Source: Spisula solida (taxonomy: Eukaryota; Mollusca; Bivalvia; Venerida; Mactridae). Taken from it: a DNA stretch of 64,000 bases. Shown here piece by piece: positions 11,500-24,812 of this stretch (position 1 is its first letter; the number at the start of each line of letters is the position of its first letter). Below the pieces are notes generated by a model. That model saw only the letters and a list, made by a program, of their open reading frames with translations, did no database searches and was not told the origin of the DNA. The position numbers and the translations under genes were made by a program. The stretch covers positions 29,700,222-29,764,221 of the forward strand of contig OX365952.1 in the NCBI GenBank assembly GCA_947247005.1, read 5' to 3'.

Positions 11500-12770
11500 T
11501 GTATCAGGACAGGATGGTATTCGATGGTGTATCAGGACAGGACGGTATTCGATGGTGTATCAGGACAGGACGGTATTCGAGAGTGTATCAGGACAGGACG
11601 GTATTCGAGAGTGTATCAGGACAGGATGGTATTCGATGGTGTATCAGGACAGAAAGGTATTCGATGGTGTATCAGGACAGGATGGTATTCGATGGTGTAT
11701 CAGGACAGGATGGTATTCGATGGTGTATCAGGACCGGACGGTATTCGATGGTGTATCAGGACAGGATGGGATTCGATGGTGTATCAGGACAGGACGGTAT
11801 TCGATGGTGTATCAGGACAGGACGGTATTCGAGAGTGTATCAGGACAGGACGGTATTCGAGAGTGTATCAGGACAGGACGGTATTCGATGGTGTATCAGG
11901 ACAGAAAGGTATTCGATGGTGTATCAGGACAGGACGGTATTCGAGAGTGTATCAGGACAGGACGGTATTCGAGAGTGTATCAGGACAGAAAGTTATTCGA
12001 GAGTGTATCAGGACAGGACGGTATTCGATGGCGTATCAGGACAGGACGGTATTCGAGAGTGTATCAGGACAGGACGGTATTCGAGAGTGTATCAGGACAG
12101 GACGGTATTCGATGGTGTATCAGGACAGGATGGTATTCGATGGTGTATCAGGACAGGACGGTATTCGATGGTGTATCAGGACAGGACGGTATTCGAGAGT
12201 GTATCAGGACAGGACGGTATTCGAGAGTGTATCAGGACAGGATGGTATTCGATGGTGTATCAGGACAGAAAGGTATTCGATGGTGTATCAGGACAGGATG
12301 GTATTCGATGGTGTATCAGGACAGGATGGTATTCGATGGTGTATCAGGACCGGACGGTATTCGATGGTGTATCAGGACAGGATGGGATTCGATGGTGTAT
12401 CAGGACAGGACGGTATTCGATGGTGTATCAGGACAGGACGGTATTCGAGAGTGTATCAGGACAGGACGGTATTCGAGAGTGTATCAGGACAGGACGGTAT
12501 TCGATGGTGTATCAGGACAGAAAGGTATTCGATGGTGTATCAGGACAGGACGGTATTCGAGAGTGTATCAGGACAGGACGGTATTCGAGAGTGTATCAGG
12601 ACAGAAAGTTATTCGAGAGTGTATCAGGACAGGACGGTATTCGATGGCGTATCAGGACAGGACGGTATTCGAGAGTGTATCAGGACAGGACGGTATTCGA
12701 GAGTGTATCAGGACAGGACGGTATTCGATGGTGTATCAGGACAGGACGGTATTCGATGGTGTATCAAGAC
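11500..12770. repeat. 616-bp higher-order repeat (22 x 28 bp), two adjacent copies
   Basis: The rare monomer acagaaagttattcgagagt occurs at 11985 and again at 12601, exactly 616 bp apart. The surrounding monomer order also recurs at that offset: gacagaaa, gacaggat, gaccggac, gatggg, then gagagtg pairs. This is a separate and shorter higher-order unit than the 2733-bp one on its right. Confidence 0.85.
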
Positions 12771-13445
12771 AGGACGGTATTCGATGGTGTATCAGGACAG
12801 GATGGGATTCGATGGTGTATCAGGACAGGACGGTATTCGATGGTGTATCAGGACAGGACGGTATTCGATGGTGTATCAGGACAGGACGGTATTCGAGAGT
12901 GTATCAGGACATGACGGTATTCGGGAGTGTATCAGGACAGGACGGTATTCGATGGTGTATCAGGACAGGATGGTATTCGATGGTGTATCAGGACAGGATG
13001 GTATTCGATGGTGTATCGGGACAGGACGGTATTCGAGAGTGTATCAGGACAGGATGGTATTCGATGGTGTATCAGGACAGGATGGTATTCGATGGTGTAT
13101 CAGGACAGGATGGTATTCGATGGTGTATCAGGACAGGATGGTATTCGATGGTGTATCAGAACAGGACGGTATTCGATGGTGTATCAGGACAGGACGGTAT
13201 TCGATGGTGTATCAGGACAGGACGGTATTCGATGGTGTATCAGGACAGGACGGTATTCGATGGTGTATCATGACAGGACGGGATTCGATGGTGTATCAGG
13301 ACAGGACGGTATTCGATATCAGGACAGGACGGTATTCGATGGTGTATCAGGACAGGACGGTATTCGATGGTGTATCAGGACAGGACGGTATTCGATATCA
13401 TGACAGGACGGTATTCGATGGTGTATCAGGACAGGACGGTATTCG

Positions 13446-16400
13446 ATGGTGTATCAGGACAGAAAGGTATTCGATGGTGTATCAGGACAGGATGGTATTC
13501 GATGGTGTATCAGGACTGGAAGGTATTCGATGGTGTATCAGGACTGGAAGGTATTCGATGGTGTATCAGGACAGAAAGGTATTCGATGGTGTATCAGGAC
13601 ACGATGGTATTCGATGGTGTATCAGGACTGGAAGGTATATTCGATGGTGTATCAGGACAGAAAGGTATTCGATGGTGTATCAGGACAGGATGGTATTCGA
13701 TGGTGTATCAGGACTGGAAGGTATTCGATGGTGTATCAGGACAGAAAGGTATTCGATGGTGTATCAGGACAGGATGGTATTCGATGGTGTATCAGGACTG
13801 GAAGGTATTCGATGGTGTATCAGGACAGGATGGTATTCGATGGTGTATCAGGACAGGATGGTATTCGAGAGTGTATCAGGACAGGATGGTATACGAGAGT
13901 GTATCAGGACAGGATGGTATTCGAGAGTGTATCAGGACAGGACGGTTTTCGATGGTGTATCAGGACAGGATGGTATTCGATGGTGTATCAGGACACGATG
14001 GCATACGAGAGTGTATCAGGACAGGACGGTATTCGATGGTGTATCAGGACAGGACGGTATTCGATGATGTATCAGGACAGGATGGTATTCGAGAGTGTAT
14101 CAGGACAGGATGGTATACGAGAGTGTATCAGGACAGGATGGTATACGAGAGTGTATCAGGACAGGACGGTATTCGATGGTGTATCAGGACAGGATGGTAT
14201 TCGAGGGTGTATCAGGACAGGATGGTATGGTATGCGAGAGTGTATCAGGACAGGACGGTATTCGAGAGTGTATCAGGACAGGACGGTATTTGATGATGTA
14301 TCAGGACAGGGTGGTATTCGAGAGTGTATCAGGACAGGACGGTATTCGATGATGTATCAGGACACGATGGTATACGAGAGTGTATCAGGACAGGATGGTA
14401 TTCGAGAGTGTATCAGGACAGGACGGTATTCGAGAGTGTATCAGGACAGGACGGTATACGAGAGTGTATCAGGACAAGACGGCATTCGAGAGTGTATCAG
14501 GACAGGACGGTATTCGAAGGTGTATCAGGACATGACGGTTTTCGATGGTGTATCAGGACAGGATGGTATTCGAGAGTGTATCAGGACAGGACGGTATTCG
14601 AGAGTGTATCAGGACAGGATGGTATTCGAGGGTGTATCAGGACAGGATGGTATACGAGAGTGTATCAGGACAGGATGGTACTCGAGAGTGTATCAGGACA
14701 GTACGGTATTCGATGGTGTATCAGGACAGGATGGTGTTCGAGAGTGTATCAGGACAGAATGGTATACGAGAGTGTATCAGGACAGGATGGTATTCGATGG
14801 TGTATCAGGACAGGACGGTATTCGATGGTGTATCAGGACAGGACGGTATTCGATGGTGTATCAGGACAGGACGGGATTCGATGGTGTATCAGGACAGGAC
14901 GGTATTCGATATCAGGACAGGACGGTATTCGAGAGTGTATCAGGACATGACGGTATTCGGGAGTGTATCAGGACAGGACGGTATTCGATGGTGTATCAGG
15001 ACAGGATGGTATTCGATGGTGTATCAGGACAGGATGGTATTCGATGGTGTATCAGGACAGGACGGTATTCGAGAGTGTATCAGGACAGGATGGTATTCGA
15101 TGGTGTATCAGGACAGGATGGTATTCGATGGTGTATCAGGACAGGATGGTATTCGATGGTGTATCAGGACAGGATGGTATTCGATGGTGTATCAGAACAG
15201 GACGGTATTCGATGGTGTATCAGGACGGGACGGTATTCGATGGTGTATCAGGACAGGACGGTATTCGATGGTGTATCAGGACAGGACGGTATTCGATGGT
15301 GTATCAGGACAGGACGGGATTCGATGGTGTATCAGGACAGGACGGTATTCGATGGTGTATCAGGACAGGACGGTATTCGATGGTGTATCAGGACAGGACG
15401 GTATTCGATGGTGTATCAGGACAGGACGGTATTCGATATCATGACAGGACGGTATTCGATGGTGTATCAGGACAGGACGGTATTCGATGGTGTATCAGGA
15501 CAGAAAGGTATTCGATGGTGTATCAGGACAGGATGGTATTCGATGGTGTATCAGGACTGGAAGGTATTCGATGGTGTATCAGGACTGGAAGGTATTCGAT
15601 GGTGTATCAGGACAGAAAGGTATTCGATGGTGTATCAGGACACGATGGTATTCGATGGTGTATCAGGACTGGAAGGTATATTCGATGGTGTATCAGGACA
15701 GAAAGGTATTCGATGGTGTATCAGGACAGGATGGTATTCGATGGTGTATCAGGACTGGAAGGTATTCGATGGTGTATCAGGACAGAAAGGTATTCGATGG
15801 TGTATCAGGACAGGATGGTATTCGATGGTGTATCAGGACTGGAAGGTATTCGATGGTGTATCAGGACAGGATGGTATTCGATGGTGTATCAGGACAGGAC
15901 GGTATTCGATGGTGTATCAGGACACGATGGTATACGAGAGTGTATCAGGACAGTACGGTATTCGATGGTGTATCAGGACAGGATGGTGTTCGAGAGTGTA
16001 TCAGGACAGAATGGTATACGATGGTGTATCAGGACAGGACGGTATTCGATATCAGGACAGGACGGTATTCGATGGTGTATCAGGACAGGACGGTATTCGA
16101 TGGTGTATCAGGACAGGACGGTATTCGATATCATGACAGGACGGTATTCGATGGTGTATCAGGACAGGACGGTATTCGATGGTGTATCAGGACAGAAAGG
16201 TATTCGATGGTGTATCAGGACAGGATGGTATTCGATGGTGTATCAGGACTGGAAGGTATTCGATGGTGTATCAGGACTGGAAGGTATTCGATGGTGTATC
16301 AGGACAGAAAGGTATTCGATGGTGTATCAGGACACGATGGTATTCGATGGTGTATCAGGACCGGAAGGTATATTCGATGGTGTATCAGGACAGAAAGGTA

Positions 16401-19400
16401 TTCGATGGTGTATCAGGACAGGATGGTATTCGATGGTGTATCAGGACTGGAAGGTATTCGATGGTGTATCAGGACAGAAAGGTATTCGATGGTGTATCAG
16501 GACAGGATGGTATTCGATGGTGTATCAGGACTGGAAGGTATTCGATGGTGTATCAGGACAGGATGGTATTCGATGGTGTATCAGGACAGGATGGTATTCG
16601 AGAGTGTATCAGGACAGGATGGTATACGAGAGTGTATCAGGACAGGATGGTATTCGAGAGTGTATCAGGACAGGACGGTTTTCGATGGTGTATCAGGACA
16701 GGATGGTATTCGATGGTGTATCAGGACACGATGGCATACGAGAGTGTATCAGGACAGGACGGTATTCGATGGTGTATCAGGACAGGACGGTATTCGATGA
16801 TGTATCAGGACAGGATGGTATTCGAGAGTGTATCAGGACAGGATGGTATACGAGAGTGTATCAGGACAGGACGGTATACGAGAGTGTATCAGGACAGGAC
16901 GGTATTCGATGGTGTATCAGGACAGGATGGTATTCGAGGGTGTATCAGGACAGGATGGTATGGTATGCGAGAGTGTATCAGGACAGGACGGTATTCGAGA
17001 GTGTATCAGGACAGGACGGTATTTGATGATGTATCAGGACAGGGTGGTATTCGAGAGTGTATCAGGACAGGACGGTATTCGATGATGTATCAGGACACGA
17101 TGGTATACGAGAGTGTATCAGGACAGGATGGTATTCGAGAGTGTATCAGGACAGGACGGTATTCGAGAGTGTATCAGGACAGGACGGTATACGAGAGTGT
17201 ATCAGGACAAGACGGCATTCGAGAGTGTATCAGGACAGGACGGTATTCGAAGGTGTATCAGGACATGACGGTTTTCGATGGTGTATCAGGACAGGATGGT
17301 ATTCGAGAGTGTATCAGGACAGGACGGTATTCGAGAGTGTATCAGGACAGGATGGTATTCGAGGGTGTATCAGGACAGGATGGTATACGAGAGTGTATCA
17401 GGACAGGATGGTACTCGAGAGTGTATCAGGACAGTACGGTATTCGATGGTGTATCAGGACAGGATGGTGTTCGAGAGTGTATCAGGACAGAATGGTATAC
17501 GAGAGTGTATCAGGACAGGATGGTATTCGATGGTGTATCAGGACAGGACGGTATTCGATGGTGTATCAGGACAGGACGGTATTCGATGGTGTATCAGGAC
17601 AGGACGGGATTCGATGGTGTATCAGGACAGGACGGTATTCGATATCAGGACAGGACGGTATTCGAGAGTGTATCAGGACATGACGGTATTCGGGAGTGTA
17701 TCAGGACAGGACGGTATTCGATGGTGTATCAGGACAGGATGGTATTCGATGGTGTATCAGGACAGGATGGTATTCGATGGTGTATCAGGACAGGACGGTA
17801 TTCGAGAGTGTATCAGGACAGGATGGTATTCGATGGTGTATCAGGACAGGATGGTATTCGATGGTGTATCAGGACAGGATGGTATTCGATGGTGTATCAG
17901 GACAGGATGGTATTCGATGGTGTATCAGAACAGGACGGTATTCGATGGTGTATCAGGACGGGACGGTATTCGATGGTGTATCAGGACAGGACGGTATTCG
18001 ATGGTGTATCAGGACAGGACGGTATTCGATGGTGTATCAGGACAGGACGGGATTCGATGGTGTATCAGGACAGGACGGTATTCGATGGTGTATCAGGACA
18101 GGACGGTATTCGATGGTGTATCAGGACAGGACGGTATTCGATGGTGTATCAGGACAGGACGGTATTCGATATCATGACAGGACGGTATTCGATGGTGTAT
18201 CAGGACAGGACGGTATTCGATGGTGTATCAGGACAGAAAGGTATTCGATGGTGTATCAGGACAGGATGGTATTCGATGGTGTATCAGGACTGGAAGGTAT
18301 TCGATGGTGTATCAGGACTGGAAGGTATTCGATGGTGTATCAGGACAGAAAGGTATTCGATGGTGTATCAGGACACGATGGTATTCGATGGTGTATCAGG
18401 ACTGGAAGGTATATTCGATGGTGTATCAGGACAGAAAGGTATTCGATGGTGTATCAGGACAGGATGGTATTCGATGGTGTATCAGGACTGGAAGGTATTC
18501 GATGGTGTATCAGGACAGAAAGGTATTCGATGGTGTATCAGGACAGGATGGTATTCGATGGTGTATCAGGACTGGAAGGTATTCGATGGTGTATCAGGAC
18601 AGGATGGTATTCGATGGTGTATCAGGACAGGACGGTATTCGATGGTGTATCAGGACACGATGGTATACGAGAGTGTATCAGGACAGTACGGTATTCGATG
18701 GTGTATCAGGACAGGATGGTGTTCGAGAGTGTATCAGGACAGAATGGTATACGATGGTGTATCAGGACAGGACGGTATTCGATATCAGGACAGGACGGTA
18801 TTCGATGGTGTATCAGGACAGGACGGTATTCGATGGTGTATCAGGACAGGACGGTATTCGATATCATGACAGGACGGTATTCGATGGTGTATCAGGACAG
18901 GACGGTATTCGATGGTGTATCAGGACAGAAAGGTATTCGATGGTGTATCAGGACAGGATGGTATTCGATGGTGTATCAGGACTGGAAGGTATTCGATGGT
19001 GTATCAGGACTGGAAGGTATTCGATGGTGTATCAGGACAGAAAGGTATTCGATGGTGTATCAGGACACGATGGTATTCGATGGTGTATCAGGACCGGAAG
19101 GTATATTCGATGGTGTATCAGGACAGAAAGGTATTCGATGGTGTATCAGGACAGGATGGTATTCGATGGTGTATCAGGACTGGAAGGTATTCGATGGTGT
19201 ATCAGGACAGAAAGGTATTCGATGGTGTATCAGGACAGGATGGTATTCGATGGTGTATCAGGACTGGAAGGTATTCGATGGTGTATCAGGACAGGATGGT
19301 ATTCGATGGTGTATCAGGACAGGATGGTATTCGAGAGTGTATCAGGACAGGATGGTATACGAGAGTGTATCAGGACAGGATGGTATTCGAGAGTGTATCA

Positions 19401-22190
19401 GGACAGGACGGTTTTCGATGGTGTATCAGGACAGGATGGTATTCGATGGTGTATCAGGACACGATGGCATACGAGAGTGTATCAGGACAGGACGGTATTC
19501 GATGGTGTATCAGGACAGGACGGTATTCGATGATGTATCAGGACAGGATGGTATTCGAGAGTGTATCAGGACAGGATGGTATACGAGAGTGTATCAGGAC
19601 AGGACGGTATACGAGAGTGTATCAGGACAGGACGGTATTCGATGGTGTATCAGGACAGGATGGTATTCGAGGGTGTATCAGGACAGGATGGTATGGTATG
19701 CGAGAGTGTATCAGGACAGGACGGTATTCGAGAGTGTATCAGGACAGGACGGTATTCGATGATGTATCAGGACAGGGTGGTATTCGAGAGTGTATCAGGA
19801 CAGGACGGTATTCGATGGTGTATCAGGACACGATGGTATACGAGAGTGTATCAGGACAGGATGGTATTCGAGAGTGTATCAGGACAGGACGGTATTCGAG
19901 AGTGTATCAGGACAGGACGGTATACGAGAGTGTATCAGGACAAGACGGCATTCGAGAGTGTATCAGGACAGGACGGTATTCGAAGGTGTATCAGGACATG
20001 ACGGTTTTCGATGGTGTATCAGGACAGGATGGTATTCGAGAGTGTATCAGGACAGGACGGTATTCGAGAGTGTATCAGGACAGGGTGGTATTCGAGGGTG
20101 TATCAGGACAGGACGGTATTCGATGGTGTATCAGGACACGATGGTATACGAGAGTGTATCAGGACAGTACGGTATTCGATGGTGTATCAGGACAGGATGG
20201 TGTTCGAGAGTGTATCAGGACAGAATGGTATACGAGAGTGTATCAGGACAGGATGGTATTCGATGGTGTATCAGGACAGGACGGTATTCGATAGTGTATC
20301 AGGACAGGACGGTATTCGATGGTGTATCAGGACAGGACGGGATTCGATGGTGTATCAGGACAGGACGGTATTCGATATCAGGACAGGACGGTATTCGATG
20401 GTGTATCAGGACAGGACGGTATTCGATGGTGTATCAGGACAGGACGGTATTCGATATCATGACAGGACGGTATTCGATGGTGTATCAGGACAGGACGGTA
20501 TTCGATGGTGTATCAGGACAGAAAGGTATTCGATGGTGTATCAGGACAGGATGGTATTCGATGGTGTATCAGGACTGGAAGGTATTCGATGGTGTATCAG
20601 GACTGGAAGGTATTCGATGGTGTATCAGGACAGAAAGGTATTCGATGGTGTATCAGGACACGATGGTATTCGATGGTGTATCAGGACCGGAAGGTATATT
20701 CGATGGTGTATCAGGACAGAAAGGTATTCGATGGTGTATCAGGACAGGATGGTATTCGATGGTGTATCAGGACTGGAAGGTATTCGATGGTGTATCAGGA
20801 CAGAAAGGTATTCGATGGTGTATCAGGACAGGATGGTATTCGATGGTGTATCAGGACTGGAAGGTATTCGATGGTGTATCAGGACAGGATGGTATTCGAT
20901 GGTGTATCAGGACAGGATGGTATTCGAGAGTGTATCAGGACAGGATGGTATACGAGAGTGTATCAGGACAGGATGGTATTCGAGAGTGTATCAGGACAGG
21001 ACGGTTTTCGATGGTGTATCAGGACAGGATGGTATTCGATGGTGTATCAGGACACGATGGCATACGAGAGTGTATCAGGACAGGACGGTATTCGATGGTG
21101 TATCAGGACAGGACGGTATTCGATGATGTATCAGGACAGGATGGTATTCGAGAGTGTATCAGGACAGGATGGTATACGAGAGTGTATCAGGACAGGACGG
21201 TATACGAGAGTGTATCAGGACAGGACGGTATTCGATGGTGTATCAGGACAGGATGGTATTCGAGGGTGTATCAGGACAGGATGGTATGGTATGCGAGAGT
21301 GTATCAGGACAGGACGGTATTCGAGAGTGTATCAGGACAGGACGGTATTCGATGATGTATCAGGACAGGGTGGTATTCGAGAGTGTATCAGGACAGGACG
21401 GTATTCGATGGTGTATCAGGACACGATGGTATACGAGAGTGTATCAGGACAGGATGGTATTCGAGAGTGTATCAGGACAGGACGGTATTCGAGAGTGTAT
21501 CAGGACAGGACGGTATACGAGAGTGTATCAGGACAAGACGGCATTCGAGAGTGTATCAGGACAGGACGGTATTCGAAGGTGTATCAGGACATGACGGTTT
21601 TCGATGGTGTATCAGGACAGGATGGTATTCGAGAGTGTATCAGGACAGGACGGTATTCGAGAGTGTATCAGGACAGGGTGGTATTCGAGGGTGTATCAGG
21701 ACAGGACGGTATTCGATGGTGTATCAGGACACGATGGTATACGAGAGTGTATCAGGACAGTACGGTATTCGATGGTGTATCAGGACAGGATGGTGTTCGA
21801 GAGTGTATCAGGACAGAATGGTATACGAGAGTGTATCAGGACAGGATGGTATTCGATGGTGTATCAGGACAGGACGGTATTCGATGGTGTATCAGGACAG
21901 GACGGTATTCGATGGTGTATCAGGACAGGACGGGATTCGATGGTGTATCAGGACAGGACGGTATTCGATATCAGGACAGGACGGTATTCGATGGTGTATC
22001 AGGACAGGACGGTATTCGATGGTGTATCAGGACAGGACGGTATTCGAGAGTGTATCAGGACAGGACGGTATACGAGAGTGTATCAGGACAGGATGGTATT
22101 CGATGGTGTATCAGGACAGGACGGTATTCGATGGTGTATCATGACAGGACGGTATTCGATGGTGTATCAGGACAGGATGGTATTCGATGA
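13446..22190. repeat. 2733-bp higher-order repeats plus a 1593-bp shortened copy
   Basis: Copies run about 13446-16178, 16179-18911 (both 2733 bp), 18912-20504 (1593 bp) and then 20505 onward, incomplete. All phase-marker monomers keep the offsets 2733, 2733 and 1593. The 1593-bp copy lacks 1140 bp of the long form. Where I compared lines between copies they are nearly identical, differing only at scattered bases (for example gactggaa versus gaccggaa before ggtatattcg), so the amplification is recent. Confidence 0.9.
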
Positions 22191-22332
22191 TGTATCAGGA
22201 CAGGATGGTATTCGAGAGTGTATCAGGACAGGATGGTATTCGAGAGTGTATCAGGACAGGATGGTATTCGAGAGTGTATCAGGACCGGATGGTATTCGAT
22301 GGTGTATCAGGACAGGACGGTATTCGATGGTT

Positions 22333-24440
22333 TCGAAACTCAATTATCTGTCCACGAATTGTCCTGATAAACAAAAACTGGATGGCATCATTACATCCTT
22401 TCAATGTTTTCATTAATGTTGATATTAGTGGCTCATTACTGGTAAGCTTAAGTAATTGCTGTGTATACTCATTAAAATTTGATATTTACATACTAGTAGA
22501 TCTATTTATAATACAATTTACAATATATGTACACCCTTCTCCAGAGATATAGCCTGAAAGCAACTAATTCTGATGAGTTTTCAGCCTAGCATTGGAAAAA
22601 TGTTGGGAAAACCCACAAAATTGGATCGCATTTCGGTGATTTTCTACCAGTTTACCACATGATTATGGGAATAATGAAACAACATTAAAGGTAGGTCGAA
22701 ATGACACCATGTGCTGCTCGAGTCGGCAGTTACAAGCGGTCATTGTACTATGTAGTAATAATTGATAGCGGTTTATTAGGTACAAACTGTTGTTTATTTT
22801 GATAAATTCCTGAACGCGACATGGAGTGGCGCCTTTTGGGTATCTATTCATTCTATTGGAAGTGGTAAAATCGTCGTGTAAATACCATCCAATGAAATGA
22901 CAATTAATTTCGTCAAGAAATTTTTCTCTTTTTGGTAGGACAAATGAACAAGGCTGAAGTTTATCTAAAATACTCATGTATTGCAAAATAAATATAGGTT
23001 TATAACGTTATATTTCCATGGCAACGTGATTTTGTTAAACTGAAAGCGTGGAAGCATGACCTCAGATTGTCGTCTTTGGTTGCCTGGCAACAAGAATCAA
23101 ATCGTTATAACCAATATTGGAATTCGCCATAACATATTTCACCACAATACATGTATATGAAAACTACACCAACACCCATTTTCCTTAATAACGTTGTATA
23201 GCAACTCTTAGTTATATTTGGCTGAGCTACGCACAATTAGTACGGAGTGTATGTCACTTGTACATGTACAGGGAGCGGTATCGCTGATATTACTGTGGAC
23301 TCCACATATACAGGTCGCACTAGAATTACTTTGCTGCAGAAACGACAATGGCTGAAACGGCTGCACCGACTACAGCGGCTGACATCATGCCGATAAAAAT
23401 CCGGTGTAAATTATAATTTACCGGTAATACATTGAATAGAAATAAATGGATTGTAACGGCATCCTAATTGATTGAAGGCGAGTGATGTCGCATGCTGGTG
23501 AGAGTGATTGTTCATGCACGCAAGTTACAGTCACCAGATTTGTTTTATCTATAGACCTATAATCCTAAAACACCTAATGCTCCTCTGAGAGTGTATATAT
23601 GCCAATCAAACCAAATCGTCCACAAATAGGTGATCACTTGGTTTATTATATTTCCATTGTGATTCAGCTGTTCTCCACCAATAATGTGATTGTCGTGCAA
23701 CCAGCTGAACGAGTAAATGTGAACTGACAAAACAACTCACGTTAACGTGCCTTTGATCTATGAAACATTGGGAAAATGATAAGATTTTAAAGTGACATAA
23801 CTCACTATTCTGCAATGTGTTTTCAGTGAACACGGATCTCAGTAATGATTTATAGTGCTGGTTACACGCACAATGTACATGTATACATTACTGGCAACTA
23901 TCTCACATCTTTTTACATCGAATCTCCCGAAATACGTTCATACGTGTACTGCAAGCGTGCTTTCTAAAGTACTTTACGATCACAATAGTGACATGCTTTA
24001 AAAAATTAAAATCAATATCAAAAAGTTCTACATGTACTAGTATTAATTGACCTTTCTGCAGACGCATCGTAGCCACGCCACCCATAGAATCGTTGTAACT
24101 ATGCAAGACAAGCTATCTTCAAAATGGCGTCGAACATAGACATTCAGCGCGCAGATCTTGGCACGGTTCCACAAAATATTTCGCTTTAATCTCGATTAAA
24201 AAAATATATATATTGTAATAAAATAAGCATGTGCCTCTGAAAATAAAAGAGATCTATGGATTTTATTCGATAATTTCACGAAACTAGGTACTAAACATTA
24301 GCGTATTCTGTCGCTGGAATAGCAGACTCACGAAGGATTTACTCACTTCGAACATCTGGAAACGTCTATAATAATTACCTTTAAAGGTGATTGTAAAAAA
24401 ATATTCATGTTATCGATGAATGCATATGTAAATCTACATA
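22333..24440. other. Noncoding stretch with one dispersed repeat
   Basis: This contains the dispersed repeat at 22974-23165 (listed separately). The open frames at 22663-22986, 23606-23833 and 23903-24106 (all -) have no recognisable domains. Nothing else is supported. Confidence 0.4.
22974..23165 (+). repeat. Dispersed repeat, partner of 36036-36230
   Basis: It shares the ordered blocks aaataaatataggtttata, atttccatggcaacg, tttggttgcctggcaacaag, aatcaaat and ccaatattggaattc with 36036-36230. The block ggttgcctggcaacaagaat is identical in both. Element class unknown. Confidence 0.65.
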
Positions 24441-24737
24441 CAATGTATGTATAATTATTACGAGACTCCACACACCAAAAAATTATCCACGCTTATCCAT
24501 GTGTCATTATATGCTATCGCGGCGGGGATACAGGGAGAATTAGACCGACGAATCTTCCCGACAGGCGGGATTAGACGACCTTATCGACTCCTAGTCCCGG
24601 GGAATAGACTTTCGTCCGGGAATTTTTACACCGCGAAAGACGACAGTGATACTTGTATTCGTATTTTAATTAAAGTACCGGATGAAAAAATTATGCCCCA
24701 CGATGGGGATTTAGACAGTGAGCATTGTCTCCTGGGT

Positions 24738-24812
24738 GGGGATTTAGACATCAAAAATGTCTAATTCCCCTTGGGTTGCCCGCCCCCCCCCCCCGTGCGG
24801 GCAAAATGTTAT
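24738..24812. repeat. Pair of small inverted repeats around a C tract
   Basis: ggggatttagacat-caaaa-atgtctaattcccc (about 24738-24770) is a hairpin with 14-bp arms and one mismatch. It is followed by ttgcccgc, a run of C, then gtgcgggcaa, a second inverted pair around the homopolymer at 24782-24794. The tctcccctgg-style and ttagacgac phrases upstream suggest the edge of a repeated element. The 105-codon ORF (24447-24764) that runs into it is unlikely to be real. Confidence 0.6.

Larger units (their letters stand above)
11146..22332. repeat. 28-bp satellite array, ~400 monomers, with nested higher-order repeats
   Basis: The monomer reads ggtattcgatggtgtatcag followed by gacaggac. Two variable positions dominate: gatggtg versus gagagtg, and the last block gacaggac, gacaggat, gacagaaa, gactggaa or gacacgat. 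Irregular monomers act as phase markers: a +2-bp ggtatattcg unit at 13634, 15675, 16367, 18408, 19100 and 20693; a ggtatggtatgcgag unit near 14221, 16954, 19687 and 21280; and short gatatcaggacagg units. The spacing of these markers gives a 2733-bp higher-order period and a shortened 1593-bp one. Since 28 is one more than a multiple of three and the unit has no + strand stop in any phase, open frames of up to 959 codons arise. They read a 28-residue period containing MVYQDRTVFDGVSGQDGIR and are not believable genes. Confidence 0.97.

Noticed and set aside
11188..14067. A 959-codon open frame and many overlapping companions as a giant repetitive protein gene
   Set aside because: All three frames are open, the period is the 28-bp monomer read in three phases, and starts and stops track monomer indels. 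There is no non-repetitive domain.
11146..22332. CRISPR-like array (28-bp repeats)
   Set aside because: The repeats are directly adjacent with no unique spacers, and the context is a eukaryotic genome.
24447..24764. 105-codon ORF as a gene
   Set aside because: It runs into a hairpin and a C-tract repeat with no domain or signal.
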